From Sulfitobacter sp. F26169L (lineage in GTDB: Bacteria; Pseudomonadota; Alphaproteobacteria; Rhodobacterales; Rhodobacteraceae), in NCBI RefSeq assembly GCF_026410285.1, contig NZ_JAPMLP010000003.1:248001-312000 (forward strand): a stretch of 64,000 bases of DNA, read 5' to 3'. This document shows positions 19,088 to 28,699 of the stretch, one piece after another. A program made the translations under genes and the position numbers. Every line of letters begins with the position of its first letter. The first letter of the stretch is position 1. The notes under the pieces are model-generated. The model was not told where the DNA came from and ran no database searches. It worked only from the letters and a program-made list of their open reading frames with translations.

Positions 19088-19891
19088 ATGGCGACATTCC
19101 ATGTGCATATCGGTCTTCCCAAAACCGGATCGACAACATTTCAGAAAGCACTGCAACTGAACACTGAAAAGCTGTCCCCGAAGCTGTGCGTGATAAACCG
19201 CATGTCTTTCGGCCCACAGCGCAAGGGATTGATGCGCGCGCATGCCTATATCCGCCAGAACTACGAAACCGGAATAAACCGCGCAACGCTTGCCAGCCAT
19301 CTGGAAACAGCTCTTGAGATGCCCTTGGCCGAGGTCAATGATGACAAGCCGGTGCTGATGACGGATGAAGGCTTGTCAGGGCCACATCCGGGACAGTTTG
19401 AAACCCACACCGGAGTTTTTCCAGCCCTTTCGCATGCCCTTGATGCGCTGGCAGATGTTTTGCCGATAGAAAATACCGTGTTTCATATCGTGGTGCGCGA
19501 TCATCAGAAATGGGTCAAAAGCCTGTATAACCAAGCGGTAAAGCAAACCCGCTACACCCACGACTTGCAGGCGTTCAAAGATACCCTGCCAGCGGATTTC
19601 GATATCACCACACACATCGCGGCGGTTTCCGAGGCACACGGCGACAAGGATATCCGTATTCACAAAATGGAAGACGCCGCCCTTTTCCCCGGTGAAGGTA
19701 TTCTTAAGGCGTGCGGTGTACCGGCGGCGGAACTCGCCACATTCGAAATACCGCAAAGCGTCAACAAAAGCTGGTCATCGGGGATGTTGCGGGCAATGCG
19801 GGTGATTAACGGCGCCGATATCGATGACAAGACCAGAAACATTCTGCGCAGGGAAATCGCCCAACAGCGCGCAATTTTTAACGATAGCTGA
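19088..19891 (+). CDS. sulfotransferase-like P-loop protein
   Basis: This is a 267-residue protein whose N-terminus, HIGLPKTGSTTFQKAL, is the PAPS 5'-phosphosulfate-binding loop pattern of bacterial sulfotransferases (K, T and S in GLPKTGST). The later VVRDHQKWVKSLYNQAV corresponds to the 3'-phosphate-binding region, including an Arg and a Ser. AGGAGACTGAA directly precedes the ATG at 19088. The acceptor is unknown; relatives modify surface polysaccharides or lipids. Confidence 0.75.
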   Translation: MATFHVHIGLPKTGSTTFQKALQLNTEKLSPKLCVINRMSFGPQRKGLMRAHAYIRQNYETGINRATLASHLETALEMPLAEVNDDKPVLMTDEGLSGPHPGQFETHTGVFPALSHALDALADVLPIENTVFHIVVRDHQKWVKSLYNQAVKQTRYTHDLQAFKDTLPADFDITTHIAAVSEAHGDKDIRIHKMEDAALFPGEGILKACGVPAAELATFEIPQSVNKSWSSGMLRAMRVINGADIDDKTRNILRREIAQQRAIFNDS

Positions 19892-19977
19892 GGGGTGCGC
19901 TGCGACATCCTCAGCGTTACGGCCGGAACCAGAAATACAATCTCGCAGGTTTGGAAACCACGTGCTAGACCTTGCAC

Positions 19978-20457
19978 ATGACAGATATTTTCCGCTCCTC
20001 CCCGCTCACCGTTTTGCCAGAATGGATCGACTACAACGGTCATCTGAACATGGCATATTATTCCGTTCTGATGGATCAGGGGGCAGATCAGGCCTATCCG
20101 CATCTGGGCTTTGGCCCCGATTACCGCGAACGTACCGGATGCACCACCTACGTGGCTGAATTTCACATTTGTTACCTGCGCGAATTGCATGAAGGTGACC
20201 GCGTCATATCAACACTTCACCTGCTGGATTACGATGAAAAACGTTTTCATATATATCAGGAGCTTTGGCACGAAGACGGTTGGCTGGCCGCTACGGGTGA
20301 AGCGCTGACGCTGCATGTCGACCAATCCGGCGAAACGCCCAAAGTCGCAAAAATGCCCGATGACATCATGGCAAAACTTGCAAACATCGCAAAACAGCAA
20401 GCCGACTTGCCAAAGCCCGAGCGTATGGGCCGCAAGATCGGGATTACGCGCAAGTAA
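19978..20457 (+). CDS. hotdog-fold thioesterase family protein
   Basis: This encodes about 159 residues with the hotdog pattern: WIDYNGHLNMAYYSVLMDQG near residue 16, which includes the catalytic-type Asp (here DYNGH), followed by TYVAEFHICYLRELHEGD. It resembles acyl-CoA thioesterases of the 4-hydroxybenzoyl-CoA type and the thioesterases linked to carnitine degradation. The start at 19978 is weak, with no clear ribosome binding site. No carnitine genes are adjacent, so the substrate is left open. Confidence 0.78.
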   Translation: MTDIFRSSPLTVLPEWIDYNGHLNMAYYSVLMDQGADQAYPHLGFGPDYRERTGCTTYVAEFHICYLRELHEGDRVISTLHLLDYDEKRFHIYQELWHEDGWLAATGEALTLHVDQSGETPKVAKMPDDIMAKLANIAKQQADLPKPERMGRKIGITRK

Positions 20458-20630
20458 TCGCCATGCATTGAGATGGCACGGGCGCGCGGCTGCCGCTTTC
20501 GAGGACATATCACCTTCAACATGAGTCTGACAAAGCACCGCGCCTGAAATGTCAAGGGTTTGTCTAATGCTGCCTGTTCCCTTTCGCGTCGCCGCGCGCT
20601 AAAACATGCCAAACCACCGGAAGTTCCCCC

Positions 20631-21116
20631 ATGCCCCGCTATGAATACAAAGTTGTCGCCGCCCCTTCAAAAGGGATAAAAGGAAAAGGCGTTCGCGGCG
20701 CCGAAGCGCGTTTTTCCTATGCCCTTCAAGAGCTTATGAACGGAATGGCAGGTTACGGCTGGGAGTATCAGCGCGCTGAAACGCTGCCATCAATCGAGCG
20801 TTCAGGAATTGCCGGATCAATGACGGAGTGGCGCAACGTTTTGGTTTTTCGCCGTTTGCGCAGTGGCGATGCTGAAGAGTTCCAGCCCGAACTTCTGCCA
20901 GCGCCCCCAGTGTCCACGCAAGACGAGACAAATGCGCGCCAGAGGCATTTCCAATCAGATGACGATGATGAAGAACTACTTTCCGATAACGGTGTTGAAG
21001 ATACGCAGAGCAACAAATCCATTGGCCCCTCGCTGAGCATCCTCGCCCGCGCGCGCAGCGTCGCCTCAACTGCCCGGGATGATACAGCCGAAAAAGGCGA
21101 AAAGCCCGAAACCTAA
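20631..21116 (+). CDS. DUF4177 domain protein
   Basis: This is a 161-residue protein. Residues 1-85 have the small DUF4177 fold signature (YEYKVVAAPSKG at the start, then a helix, GYGWEYQRAETLP and VLVFRR). The remainder is an acidic, low-complexity tail (about 90-161) with runs of Asp and Glu. Function is unknown. Its stop overlaps the end of the convergent bolA gene by four bases. Confidence 0.78.
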   Translation: MPRYEYKVVAAPSKGIKGKGVRGAEARFSYALQELMNGMAGYGWEYQRAETLPSIERSGIAGSMTEWRNVLVFRRLRSGDAEEFQPELLPAPPVSTQDETNARQRHFQSDDDDEELLSDNGVEDTQSNKSIGPSLSILARARSVASTARDDTAEKGEKPET

Positions 21117-21370
21117 GCCGAAATATCCAGCGACAACGCGTGAATGCGCGCAATCAGCTCCGCCCCCAGCGCTGAATGAACGGCGCGGTGTTTTGCCACA
21201 CGGCTTAGCCCATCAAAATCGGGGGCGACAATCACCACATCAAAATGCGTCTCGCCTCCCTCGCGAAAGCCTGCATGGCCGCGATGCGCTTCGCTAACGT
21301 CTGTCACGGACAAACGCTTAACCGCGAATGCATCGCGCAACGCGCTTTCGATCTCGTCTTTTACAGGCAT
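21113..21370 (-). CDS. BolA family protein
   Basis: This 85-residue protein has the BolA fold signature: a C-terminal VAKHRAVHSALGAEL helix with the invariant His, and the central EAHRGHAGFREGGETHFDV segment. BolA proteins work with monothiol glutaredoxins in iron-sulfur cluster handling or act as DNA-binding regulators. It is divergently placed from the J-domain gene, an arrangement I recall from related genomes. The paralogue (BolA, IbaG or BolA3 type) cannot be told apart here. Confidence 0.92.
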   Translation of the reverse strand: MPVKDEIESALRDAFAVKRLSVTDVSEAHRGHAGFREGGETHFDVVIVAPDFDGLSRVAKHRAVHSALGAELIARIHALSLDISA

Positions 21371-21464
21371 AAACCCTCCAATAGGGGCGTTTTATTTCAC
21401 ACCGCCCCTTCCCTCTGTCAGCCATATGTCTAGAGTGGATGCTTCGAGTCGGAAAGGTGCACCA

Positions 21465-22091
21465 ATGCAAAAAAACGATCCCTTTGGTTTTGATATGTCT
21501 GTCTCTTCCGCAAAGAAGAAGAACCCGCGTGGGCGGCGTGGAATGTCGGGCGCGTCCGAAACGTCGCGCCGCATCTGCGACCATGACGGTTGCAACGAGG
21601 CAGGCAAATACCGCGCGCCTAAAGCGCCTGATGTGCTGGACGACTACTTCTGGTTCTGTCAGCAGCACGTACGTGAATACAATACAAAGTGGAACTTCTT
21701 CCACGGCACGACCGAGGCGGAGATGAACGCCAAACTGTCCGAAGACAAAGTCTGGGACCGCCCCACGAAACCTATGGGCGACCCCGAAGCCCGTGCATGG
21801 GCCCGTCTGGGCATCGAGGACCCGCATCAGGTGCTGGGCGCAAACGCCACGCAGAACCCCGGCAAGGGGCCACAAGCAGGCCGCCGCCTACCCCCTGTTG
21901 AACGTAAAGCGCTAGAGATTCTGGATGCAAAGGATAACCTGACGAAGCCGGAAATCCGTAAGATTTACAAATCTTTGATCAAGGTTCTTCACCCTGACAT
22001 GAACGGCGGCGACCGCTCGCAGGAAGAGCAGTTGCAACAGGTCGTCTGGGCATGGGACCAGCTTAAAACCAGCCGTAATTTCAAGGATTGA
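21465..22091 (+). CDS. J-domain (DnaJ-like) protein
   Basis: This encodes 208 residues. The C-terminal 60 residues form a J domain with the HPD tripeptide in LIKVLHPDMNGG near residue 180, which stimulates DnaK ATPase. The N-terminal part has an RRICDHDGCNEAGKYRAP stretch with two Cys and ends around a conserved WFCQQHVREYN block (about 60-75), so it could bind a metal. The start at 21465 is preferred since AAAGGTGC precedes it. It lies next to bolA and upstream of cobS, as I recall from other Rhodobacteraceae. Confidence 0.88.
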   Translation: MQKNDPFGFDMSVSSAKKKNPRGRRGMSGASETSRRICDHDGCNEAGKYRAPKAPDVLDDYFWFCQQHVREYNTKWNFFHGTTEAEMNAKLSEDKVWDRPTKPMGDPEARAWARLGIEDPHQVLGANATQNPGKGPQAGRRLPPVERKALEILDAKDNLTKPEIRKIYKSLIKVLHPDMNGGDRSQEEQLQQVVWAWDQLKTSRNFKD

Positions 22092-22093
22092 AT

Positions 22094-22131
22094 GGCCGCG
22101 CGCGCTTCAATGCTGTGCTGCGCGCGCGGCT
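22094..22131. terminator. GC-rich hairpin after the J-domain gene
   Basis: GCCGCGCGCGC and GCGCGCGCGGC are arms around a 14-base loop, two bases past the stop. There is no T run, so it is at best a weak or factor-assisted terminator. The rest of the 286-base gap to cobS (22092-22377) has a small hairpin GCCCC-TATC-GGGGC near 22341-22354 and no cobalamin riboswitch box that I can find. Confidence 0.4.
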
Positions 22132-22377
22132 GCGCAGTACCGCGCAAACCGGGCGTATCCATGCATCCCCGTGAAGCGGCCCGATCACAACAATATGGTG
22201 TTAGCGTGATGGCTTCTGCGGCGCAGCTACGATCAGCTCCAGCGCCTTCAGGCGCAACGGCGTAACGGGATTGCTTATCAGGTGTAATTTAGGCCTTTCC
22301 CTTGAACCCTGCCGCGATATGTTGCATCCGAGACGGGAACGCCCCTATCGGGGCAGATAGATTTAGGATGATTTCAC

Positions 22378-23364
22378 ATGGCTGACGGCGGACTGGACCT
22401 CAACGCAACCCCGACCAAGGATATCTCGGTACGTGAGGTTTTTGGCATCGATACAGACATGACCGTGAAGGGCTTTGAGCAGCGCACGGATCGCGTGCCC
22501 GAGTTGGACAGCACCTACAAGTTTGATGCCGACACAACGCTGGCGATTCTAGCAGGGTTTTCGCACAACCGTCGCGTGATGGTTCAGGGCTATCACGGCA
22601 CGGGCAAATCGACGCACATCGAACAGGTGGCAAGCCGCCTGAACTGGCCCACGGTACGCGTAAACCTTGATAGCCACATCAGCCGGATTGATCTGATCGG
22701 TAAAGATGCAATCAAGCTGGTAGATGGCAAGCAGGTTACATCGTTTCAGGAAGGTATCTTGCCTTGGGCTCTGCGCACGCCCACCGCGATTGTATTCGAC
22801 GAATACGATGCAGGCCGTGCCGATGTGATGTTTGTAATCCAGCGTGTGCTGGAAGTGGATGGCAAGCTAACGCTGCTGGACCAGAACAAGGTGATCACGC
22901 CCCACCCGTATTTCCGCATCTTTGCAACCGCCAACACTGTTGGTTTAGGCGATACGACGGGCCTTTATCACGGCACCCAGCAGATCAACCAAGGCCAGAT
23001 GGACCGCTGGTCACTGGTGTCGACGTTGAACTACCTTAGCATTGATGCCGAAAGCGCAATCGTGCTGGCCAAGAACCCGCATTTCAACACCGCCGAGGGC
23101 CGCAAGATCATCAAGCAGATGGTCACTGTTGCCGACCTGACGCGTACCGCATTTATGAGCGGTGATCTTTCGACAGTAATGTCACCGCGTACGGTAATTG
23201 CTTGGGCGCAAAACGCCGAGATATTCAAAAACGTTGGATATGCTTTCCGCCTCAGCTTCCTCAACAAATGTGACGAGTTGGAGCGCCAGACAGTGGCTGA
23301 ATTCTACCAGCGTCTATTTGACGAAGAATTGCCCGAAAGCGCGGCAAGCGTAAGCTTGGGCTGA
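22378..23364 (+). CDS. cobS: cobaltochelatase subunit CobS
   Basis: CobS is the AAA+ subunit of the aerobic cobaltochelatase, which with CobT drives CobN to insert cobalt into hydrogenobyrinic acid a,c-diamide. The 328-residue protein has Walker [10 protein letters not shown] (71-79) and Walker B IVFDEYD (138-144), as in the family. A strong bidirectional terminator follows the stop. cobT is further downstream on the same strand, separated by two reverse-strand genes, so the two are probably transcribed separately. Confidence 0.97.
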   Translation: MADGGLDLNATPTKDISVREVFGIDTDMTVKGFEQRTDRVPELDSTYKFDADTTLAILAGFSHNRRVMVQGYHGTGKSTHIEQVASRLNWPTVRVNLDSHISRIDLIGKDAIKLVDGKQVTSFQEGILPWALRTPTAIVFDEYDAGRADVMFVIQRVLEVDGKLTLLDQNKVITPHPYFRIFATANTVGLGDTTGLYHGTQQINQGQMDRWSLVSTLNYLSIDAESAIVLAKNPHFNTAEGRKIIKQMVTVADLTRTAFMSGDLSTVMSPRTVIAWAQNAEIFKNVGYAFRLSFLNKCDELERQTVAEFYQRLFDEELPESAASVSLG

Positions 23365-23380
23365 CAACTAAGCGCAAATG

Positions 23381-23415
23381 AAAAGGCCCCGATGCTACGT
23401 GCATCGGGGCCTTTT
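23381..23415. terminator. bidirectional intrinsic terminator
   Basis: AAAAGGCCCCGATGC and GCATCGGGGCCTTTT are a perfect 15-bp stem with a five-base loop. It ends cobS on the plus strand and the 91-residue exported protein gene (23434-23709) on the minus strand. Confidence 0.95.
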
Positions 23416-23433
23416 CTTTCAGATGAACTGATA

Positions 23434-23709
23434 TTAGTCGTCGTTCTTGGCATCGTCTTCTACGAGCGAACCGTCGGCGTCTTTCACAACATCGGCATCT
23501 TCATAGGCGTCTTCGCCCTGGTTTGCCTTGGCGGTGTCTTCCATAGATTCGCCGGTTGTCTTTACACCGTCATCCGCTTCTGCGCTTTCATCGGGGTCAG
23601 CGGCAATTGACTGCGCGGGTGAGCCTGTTTCAGCTGCGAAAACGGACATTGGTGCCGCTGCAATCAGGGCAATCAGGGCTGCGCGGGCTGTTGTGGTAAA
23701 ATCTGTCAT
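23434..23709 (-). CDS. small acidic exported protein, paralogue A
   Basis: This 91-residue protein has a signal peptide (hydrophobic ALIALIAAAPM, cleavage expected near Ala25-Ala26) and a strongly acidic mature part rich in Asp and Glu with DADVVKDADGSLVEDD. The second of two adjacent ATGs (23709) is taken as the start because it lies six bases from AGGAG, while the first lies only three or four. It shares signal peptide and layout with the gene at 24024-24293. I do not recognise the family; no enzyme motif is visible. Confidence 0.75.
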   Translation of the reverse strand: MTDFTTTARAALIALIAAAPMSVFAAETGSPAQSIAADPDESAEADDGVKTTGESMEDTAKANQGEDAYEDADVVKDADGSLVEDDAKNDD

Positions 23710-23974
23710 CATAATCTCCTGAGGTTGCCAAATCTTGCAGACATTGGTGCTGCGTTGGCTTCTGCTGGTGATACAACGGCAGCGAAGGCAATCTGTTCCG
23801 ATTTATTTCCACCAACTGCGGAATAACCTCATGAACTATTGTAAAATATGGATTTTTTGAAATTAAGCTTTTTACGCTCTGCCCGCACCTAATGGATTGT
23901 TGTTTCTCTCGATGCGCAGATTTTTTCAAAGCAAAAGCGCGCCAGTTTGAATTGGCTATGTGAAGAACGAAAAA

Positions 23975-24000
23975 AGGCCCCGACAAAATTGTCAGGGCCT
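23975..24000 (-). terminator. intrinsic terminator after paralogue B
   Basis: AGGCCCcGACAA and TTGTCaGGGCCT form a stem with a two-base centre; on the minus strand it is followed by a run of T residues (TTTTTT). It lies 24 bases beyond the stop of the gene at 24024. Confidence 0.85.
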
Positions 24001-24023
24001 AAATCAAATAGCGTCAGTAGCTA

Positions 24024-24293
24024 TTAATGATCGCGCTTCGCGTCACCCTTGTGAATAGAACCTCTGATCTCATCGACAACCCGCGCCTTGTCGAATGAAT
24101 CGTACAAGGGCTGGGTTTCGTTACCGCGGTTAGACGAGCTTACTGTCGGCTCGGGTGCGGCATGTTCACGCGGATGCTCTGCAACTGACTGCTCTGGCGA
24201 GCCGCTCTGCGGAGCAGCCAAAGCTGCCATCGGTGCTGCTGCGATCAGGGCAATCAGTGTTGCGCGGGCGGTGTTTACTTTAAAAGTGCTCAT
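24024..24293 (-). CDS. small exported protein, paralogue B
   Basis: This encodes 89 residues with a signal peptide (ATLIALIAAAPMAALAA) and a short hydrophilic mature region. The hydrophobic core ALIALIAAAPM (here ATLIALIAAAPM) and the following SGSPEQS match GSPAQS in the neighbour at 23434, so the two are tandem duplicates that have diverged in the C-terminal half (this one is His- and Lys-containing rather than strongly acidic). AGGAG lies seven bases before the ATG. Unknown function. Confidence 0.72.
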   Translation of the reverse strand: MSTFKVNTARATLIALIAAAPMAALAAPQSGSPEQSVAEHPREHAAPEPTVSSSNRGNETQPLYDSFDKARVVDEIRGSIHKGDAKRDH

Positions 24294-24594
24294 AGTAGTC
24301 TCCTTTAATTTCTAGCGGCTTAAGTGCAAATGTTGCTGTCTCATCCGCTGTCACAGTTACAACACTGCGCGCTTTGGATGGTTCCTTATCGGTTCATCTT
24401 TTTTTTAACCAAAGCTGACTATCGCTTCGCACGTAAAATGATGGGCTATTTGTCTCTCTCTGCGCACTCAGAACTTCATATGCTCGCAATCGCCCGTTTG
24501 CCGCATTGGCAAAGGGATGTTTTTATTCTCACCTCCTTTGACCCTGCCCGGAAAACCTGCGAAATGTTGTGCAACCATTCTGGGCGAGGACACC
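24294..24594. other. intergenic stretch upstream of cobT
   Basis: These 301 bases are less GC-rich than the flanks and must carry the promoters of the divergent small gene and cobT. I see no dyad, riboswitch box or convincing gene; an open frame across it (about 24324-24602) lacks a ribosome binding site and looks fortuitous. Confidence 0.4.
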
Positions 24595-26469
24595 ATGAGT
24601 AAATCTGACAACCCTGCGGACGTTTTCAAAAAGGCACTCGCCGAAGCATCGAAAGTAATGGCGAATGACCCCGATCTGACGGTGAGCTATTCTGTCGATC
24701 CGGCTGGCCTGTCCGGTGACACGATGCGTCTGCCTCAGGTTACGCGCCGCATGACCCGCGATGAAGTACTGCTGGCCCGTGGCACCGCCGATGCATTGGC
24801 TCTGAACCGTCGCTATCACAACGGACAGACCCATGCGCGATATCAACCGCAGGGCGAAATGGCGCGCGACCTCTACGAGGCGATGGAAACCGCCCGCTGT
24901 GAGGCTGTCGGTGCGCGCGATATGCCGGGCACCGCGGGAAATATTGATGCAAAGATAAAGCACGAAGCCCTGCGCAAAGGTTACGATCAGGCCAAGACGG
25001 CAGCGGATGTGCCGTTGGCTGTGGCGGCGGGTTATCTGGTGCGCCATCTTGCTACGGGGCGCGACATGCCTGCCGGTGCGGAAAATGTGATGGAGCTGTG
25101 GCGGGGCTATATTGAGGAGCAGGCAGGCGGTACGCTGGATGATTTGGAAAATGCACTGAACGACCAGACCGCTTTCGCCAAGTTTTCGCGCCAGATCATC
25201 ACCGATCTGGGATATGCCGACCAGCTGGGCGATGATCCCGACGGGATCGACGAAGATCAGGAAGACGAAGCCGAAGAAGGCGCCGAGGAGCAGGACGACC
25301 CCGACAGCACGGGCAGTGACGACGACGAGCAAGAGGATGCCGATGCCTCACCCGAGCAGTCGCAGGAAGATCAGCAGGATGCCGCGCAGGCCGAAGTGTC
25401 TATGGACGACATGGCCGATCAAGAGATGGGTGAAGATGCGGAAATGCCCGAAGGCGAAGCCCCGATGGAGCCGCCTGCCCCCCAGCCTGTATCGGACGCT
25501 GACCCGAACTATACCGTTTACCTAAGCGATCATGACGAGGTTGTCGGCGCCGAAGAACTGGCTGAGCCCGCCGAACTGGAACGCCTGCGCGCTTATCTCG
25601 ACCAGCAGTTGGAACCGCTTAAGGGTGCCGTTAGCCGGCTGGCCAACAAGCTGCAACGCCGTTTGCAAGCCCAGCAGAACCGCAGTTGGGAGTTTGATCT
25701 GGAGGAAGGCACGCTTGATGCGGGCCGTCTGGCACGCATTGTCGCGAACCCGACAACACCGCTGAGCTTCAAGGTGGAAAAAGATACCGAGTTCCGCGAT
25801 ACTGTTGTGACACTGCTGCTAGATAACTCCGGCTCGATGCGGGGTCGCCCCATTTCGATTGCGGCGATCTGCGCGGATGTTCTGGCCCGCACGCTTGAGC
25901 GGTGCAACGTGAAGGTCGAAATACTGGGCTTTACCACCCGCGCATGGAAGGGCGGACAAGCCCGCGAGGCATGGCTGAACGATGGGCGCCCCACCGGCCC
26001 CGGACGCCTGAACGATCTGCGCCACATCATCTATAAGTCCGCCGATGCACCCTGGCGGCGGACGCGGCCCAATCTGGGGCTGATGATGAAAGAAGGATTG
26101 CTGAAAGAAAACATCGACGGCGAAGCGTTGGAATGGGCGCACCGCCGGATGATAGCGCGCTCTGAATCGCGCAAGATACTGATGGTGATTTCCGATGGTG
26201 CCCCCGTAGACGACAGCACGTTGTCAGTGAACCCTGCAAATTTTCTGGAAAAACACCTCCGTGATGTGATTGCGATGGTAGAAAAGAAAAAAGCGGTGGA
26301 ATTGCTGGCGATCGGGATCGGGCACGACGTAACCCGCTATTATGACCGCGCGGTTACGATCACGGATGTCGAGCAACTGGCCGGTGCCATGACAGAGCAA
26401 CTGGCATCGCTATTTGAAAGCGACCCACGCAAAAGGGCGCGTGTGATGAACATGCGTCGCGCAAGCTGA
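24595..26469 (+). CDS. cobT: cobaltochelatase subunit CobT
   Basis: CobT is the partner of CobS in the aerobic cobaltochelatase. The 624-residue protein has an N-terminal domain, an acidic Glu/Asp-rich low-complexity middle (about 215-290) and a C-terminal von Willebrand A-like domain with the metal-binding DNSGSM motif (about 409-414) and later [12 protein letters not shown]. The start at 24595 follows GAGGACACC; an upstream start would lengthen the N-terminus by 26 residues without support. The Asp/Glu-rich linker is typical of the family. Confidence 0.96.
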   Translation: MSKSDNPADVFKKALAEASKVMANDPDLTVSYSVDPAGLSGDTMRLPQVTRRMTRDEVLLARGTADALALNRRYHNGQTHARYQPQGEMARDLYEAMETARCEAVGARDMPGTAGNIDAKIKHEALRKGYDQAKTAADVPLAVAAGYLVRHLATGRDMPAGAENVMELWRGYIEEQAGGTLDDLENALNDQTAFAKFSRQIITDLGYADQLGDDPDGIDEDQEDEAEEGAEEQDDPDSTGSDDDEQEDADASPEQSQEDQQDAAQAEVSMDDMADQEMGEDAEMPEGEAPMEPPAPQPVSDADPNYTVYLSDHDEVVGAEELAEPAELERLRAYLDQQLEPLKGAVSRLANKLQRRLQAQQNRSWEFDLEEGTLDAGRLARIVANPTTPLSFKVEKDTEFRDTVVTLLLDNSGSMRGRPISIAAICADVLARTLERCNVKVEILGFTTRAWKGGQAREAWLNDGRPTGPGRLNDLRHIIYKSADAPWRRTRPNLGLMMKEGLLKENIDGEALEWAHRRMIARSESRKILMVISDGAPVDDSTLSVNPANFLEKHLRDVIAMVEKKKAVELLAIGIGHDVTRYYDRAVTITDVEQLAGAMTEQLASLFESDPRKRARVMNMRRAS

Positions 26470-26513
26470 AGCCGTTAGACTAAACTTATAAGAAAAGTGA
26501 AGAAAGGGGCGTG

Positions 26514-28304
26514 ATGTTCCAGACTTTTGAGGTCACGGCCCGACCGGAACAGGGTCCGCCACGTCTGCAAGAATTGCGCAAAAAGATTAGCGCAGCAAAG
26601 CTGGATGGCTTTATCGTGCCACGTGCCGATGCCCATCAGGGCGAGTATGTGGCGGCGCGTGATGCGCGGTTGGCGTGGTTGACGGGCTTTACCGGATCTG
26701 CAGGATTTTGTGTTGTTCTGCCCGAAATCGCGAGCGTGTTTATTGACGGGCGCTATCGTACGCAGGTCAAAGCGCAGGTGGCGGATGTCTATACACCGGT
26801 GCCGTGGCCGGAAACGACGATGGCCGACTGGCTGCGCTCACAGTTGCCCAAAGGCGGACGTGTGGGATTTGACCCTTGGCTGCATACGGTTGAGCAGATT
26901 ACGCAGGCTGAAAAAGCGCTGGCAGGCAGCGGTGTGGAACTGGTGAAATGCGAAAATCTGGTCGATTTGGTCTGGGAGGATCAGCCCGATGCGCCGATGG
27001 AACCGGCAAAGGCCCATCCCATCGAATATGCAGGCGAGTCTCATGAGGACAAACGTGCGCGCCTTGCCAACACGCTAGTTTCCGGTGGCGAACGGGCGGC
27101 GATCATTACTTTGCCTGACAGCATTTGCTGGCTTTTGAATATTCGCGGTGCGGATATCGAACGTAATCCGGTTGTTCATGCCTTTGCGATCCTGCACGCG
27201 GATGCGTCGGTTGACCTGTTTTCACAGCCGCACAAATACGACGATCTTTCCACGCATCTTGGGGCTGATGTGCGCATTCACCCCCCTGCCGGTTTTCTGG
27301 AGGCGGTTGGCGCGTTGGAAGGTCCGGTGCGCATTGATGTTACCACCGTGCCGCAGATTGTAGCGGATGTGTTGGGAGATTCTGCCAGACACGGTGCAGA
27401 GCCCTGCGCCCTGCCCAAAGCGTGCAAGAACGAAGCCGAGATTGAAGGTGCGGCACAGGCCCATCTGCGCGACGGGGCGGCGGTGGTTGAATTGCTGTGC
27501 TGGCTGGACGCGCAACCGCCGGGCAGTGTGAGCGAAATACAGGTCGTCAAACAACTGGAGCAGATGCGCCGCCGTGACGATGCGCTTCAGGATATCAGCT
27601 TTGAGACGATTGCGGGTACCGGACCGAACGGCGCGATCATGCATTACCGCGTAACCGAAGAAACCGATAGCACGCTGGAGGATGGCCACCTGATTGTGCT
27701 CGACAGTGGCGGGCAATATCTGGACGGCACCACCGACATTACCCGCACGATCGCCATCGGCACGCCCCCGCGTGTGGCATGCGAAGCCTTTACACGTGTG
27801 CTGGCCGGGATGATCGCGATGAGCCGCCTGCGCTGGCCATCGGGCCTTGCCGGTGCGCATATCGAAGCCATCGGGCGTATGCCCCTCTGGCTGGCCGGAC
27901 AGGACTTTGATCACGGGTTGGGCCACGGTGTCGGCGCTTATCTAAGCGTTCATGAAGGCCCCCAACGCCTGAGCCGTATCAGTCAGGTGCCGCTGCAAGC
28001 CGGTATGATCCTCAGCAACGAGCCGGGTTATTACCGCGAGGGCGCCTTTGGCATTCGCATCGAAAACCTGCTGGCTGTTCAGGATGCGCCCGCGCTTGCA
28101 AATGGGGATGCACACCGCAAAATGCTGGAGTGGCGCACGCTGGCTTTTGCCCCGATTGATCGCCGCCTGATCCTGCCGGAGCTTCTGGACCCGGCCGCGC
28201 GGGACTGGCTGAACAGCTATCACGCGCAGGTTGCAACAAAGATCGGGCCAAGGGTTACCGCCGCTGCAAAAGAGTGGTTAAGTGCAGCAACTGCGCCAAT
28301 TTAG
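26514..28304 (+). CDS. pepP: Xaa-Pro aminopeptidase (M24B)
   Basis: This is a cytosolic metallopeptidase that removes N-terminal residues preceding proline. The 596-residue chain has two creatinase-like N-terminal domains and a pita-bread catalytic domain (about 310-560). Metal ligands are the two Asp in LDSGGQYLDGTTDITRT, the His in HGLGHGVGA, and the Glu residues in LSNEPGYY and IRIENLL. Its length is like the long eukaryotic XPNPEP1 type rather than the 440-residue E. coli enzyme. The ATG at 26514 is preferred to the overlapping GTG at 26511. Confidence 0.93.
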   Translation: MFQTFEVTARPEQGPPRLQELRKKISAAKLDGFIVPRADAHQGEYVAARDARLAWLTGFTGSAGFCVVLPEIASVFIDGRYRTQVKAQVADVYTPVPWPETTMADWLRSQLPKGGRVGFDPWLHTVEQITQAEKALAGSGVELVKCENLVDLVWEDQPDAPMEPAKAHPIEYAGESHEDKRARLANTLVSGGERAAIITLPDSICWLLNIRGADIERNPVVHAFAILHADASVDLFSQPHKYDDLSTHLGADVRIHPPAGFLEAVGALEGPVRIDVTTVPQIVADVLGDSARHGAEPCALPKACKNEAEIEGAAQAHLRDGAAVVELLCWLDAQPPGSVSEIQVVKQLEQMRRRDDALQDISFETIAGTGPNGAIMHYRVTEETDSTLEDGHLIVLDSGGQYLDGTTDITRTIAIGTPPRVACEAFTRVLAGMIAMSRLRWPSGLAGAHIEAIGRMPLWLAGQDFDHGLGHGVGAYLSVHEGPQRLSRISQVPLQAGMILSNEPGYYREGAFGIRIENLLAVQDAPALANGDAHRKMLEWRTLAFAPIDRRLILPELLDPAARDWLNSYHAQVATKIGPRVTAAAKEWLSAATAPI

Positions 28305-28339
28305 CTGGCGTTTCAGACATCCGTTCGGGGGGAGACAGA

Positions 28340-28684
28340 ATGACAAATCATATTCAAATTCGTAAAGCTACAGGCACATGGACCGTTCGCGCAGGTGGTG
28401 CCGTACTGGGCGAAAGCACAAATGCGCTGGAGCTGGTTGAGGGGGATTATCCACCGGTCATTTATTTCCCGCGCGAGGACATCGCGATGGCCTTTCTTGA
28501 TCCAAGCGATAAAACATCACACTGCCCGCACAAGGGCGATGCGCGCTATTTCAGTGTTGTGACAAAAAGCCGGACGTTGGAAAATGTTGTCTGGTCTTAT
28601 GAAGACCCCAACGAGGTAGCAGCGCAGGTGCGCGACCACCTCGCGTTTCACAACATCGACGAAGTGACTGTCGAGAAAATCTAG
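28340..28684 (+). CDS. DUF427 family protein
   Basis: This is a small (114-residue) protein of the DUF427 family, with YFPREDIAMAFLDPSDKTSHCPHKGDA as the family core (the CPHKG motif is distinctive) and a C-terminal VRDHLAFHNIDEVTVE. A very strong ribosome binding site (GGGGGGAGACAGA) precedes the ATG at 28340. It lies downstream of pepP and converges with the CLC gene; function is unknown. Confidence 0.85.
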   Translation: MTNHIQIRKATGTWTVRAGGAVLGESTNALELVEGDYPPVIYFPREDIAMAFLDPSDKTSHCPHKGDARYFSVVTKSRTLENVVWSYEDPNEVAAQVRDHLAFHNIDEVTVEKI

Positions 28685-28699
28685 GCCCACAAGCGCTGT

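Noticed and set aside
22092-22377. Cobalamin riboswitch before cobS
   Set aside because: No cobalamin-box-like sequence (AGCCAGGAGACCNGCC type) and no multi-stem layout were found in the gap.
24324-24602. Open frame between the small exported protein and cobT
   Set aside because: No ribosome binding site, and it reads into the cobT start in another frame.
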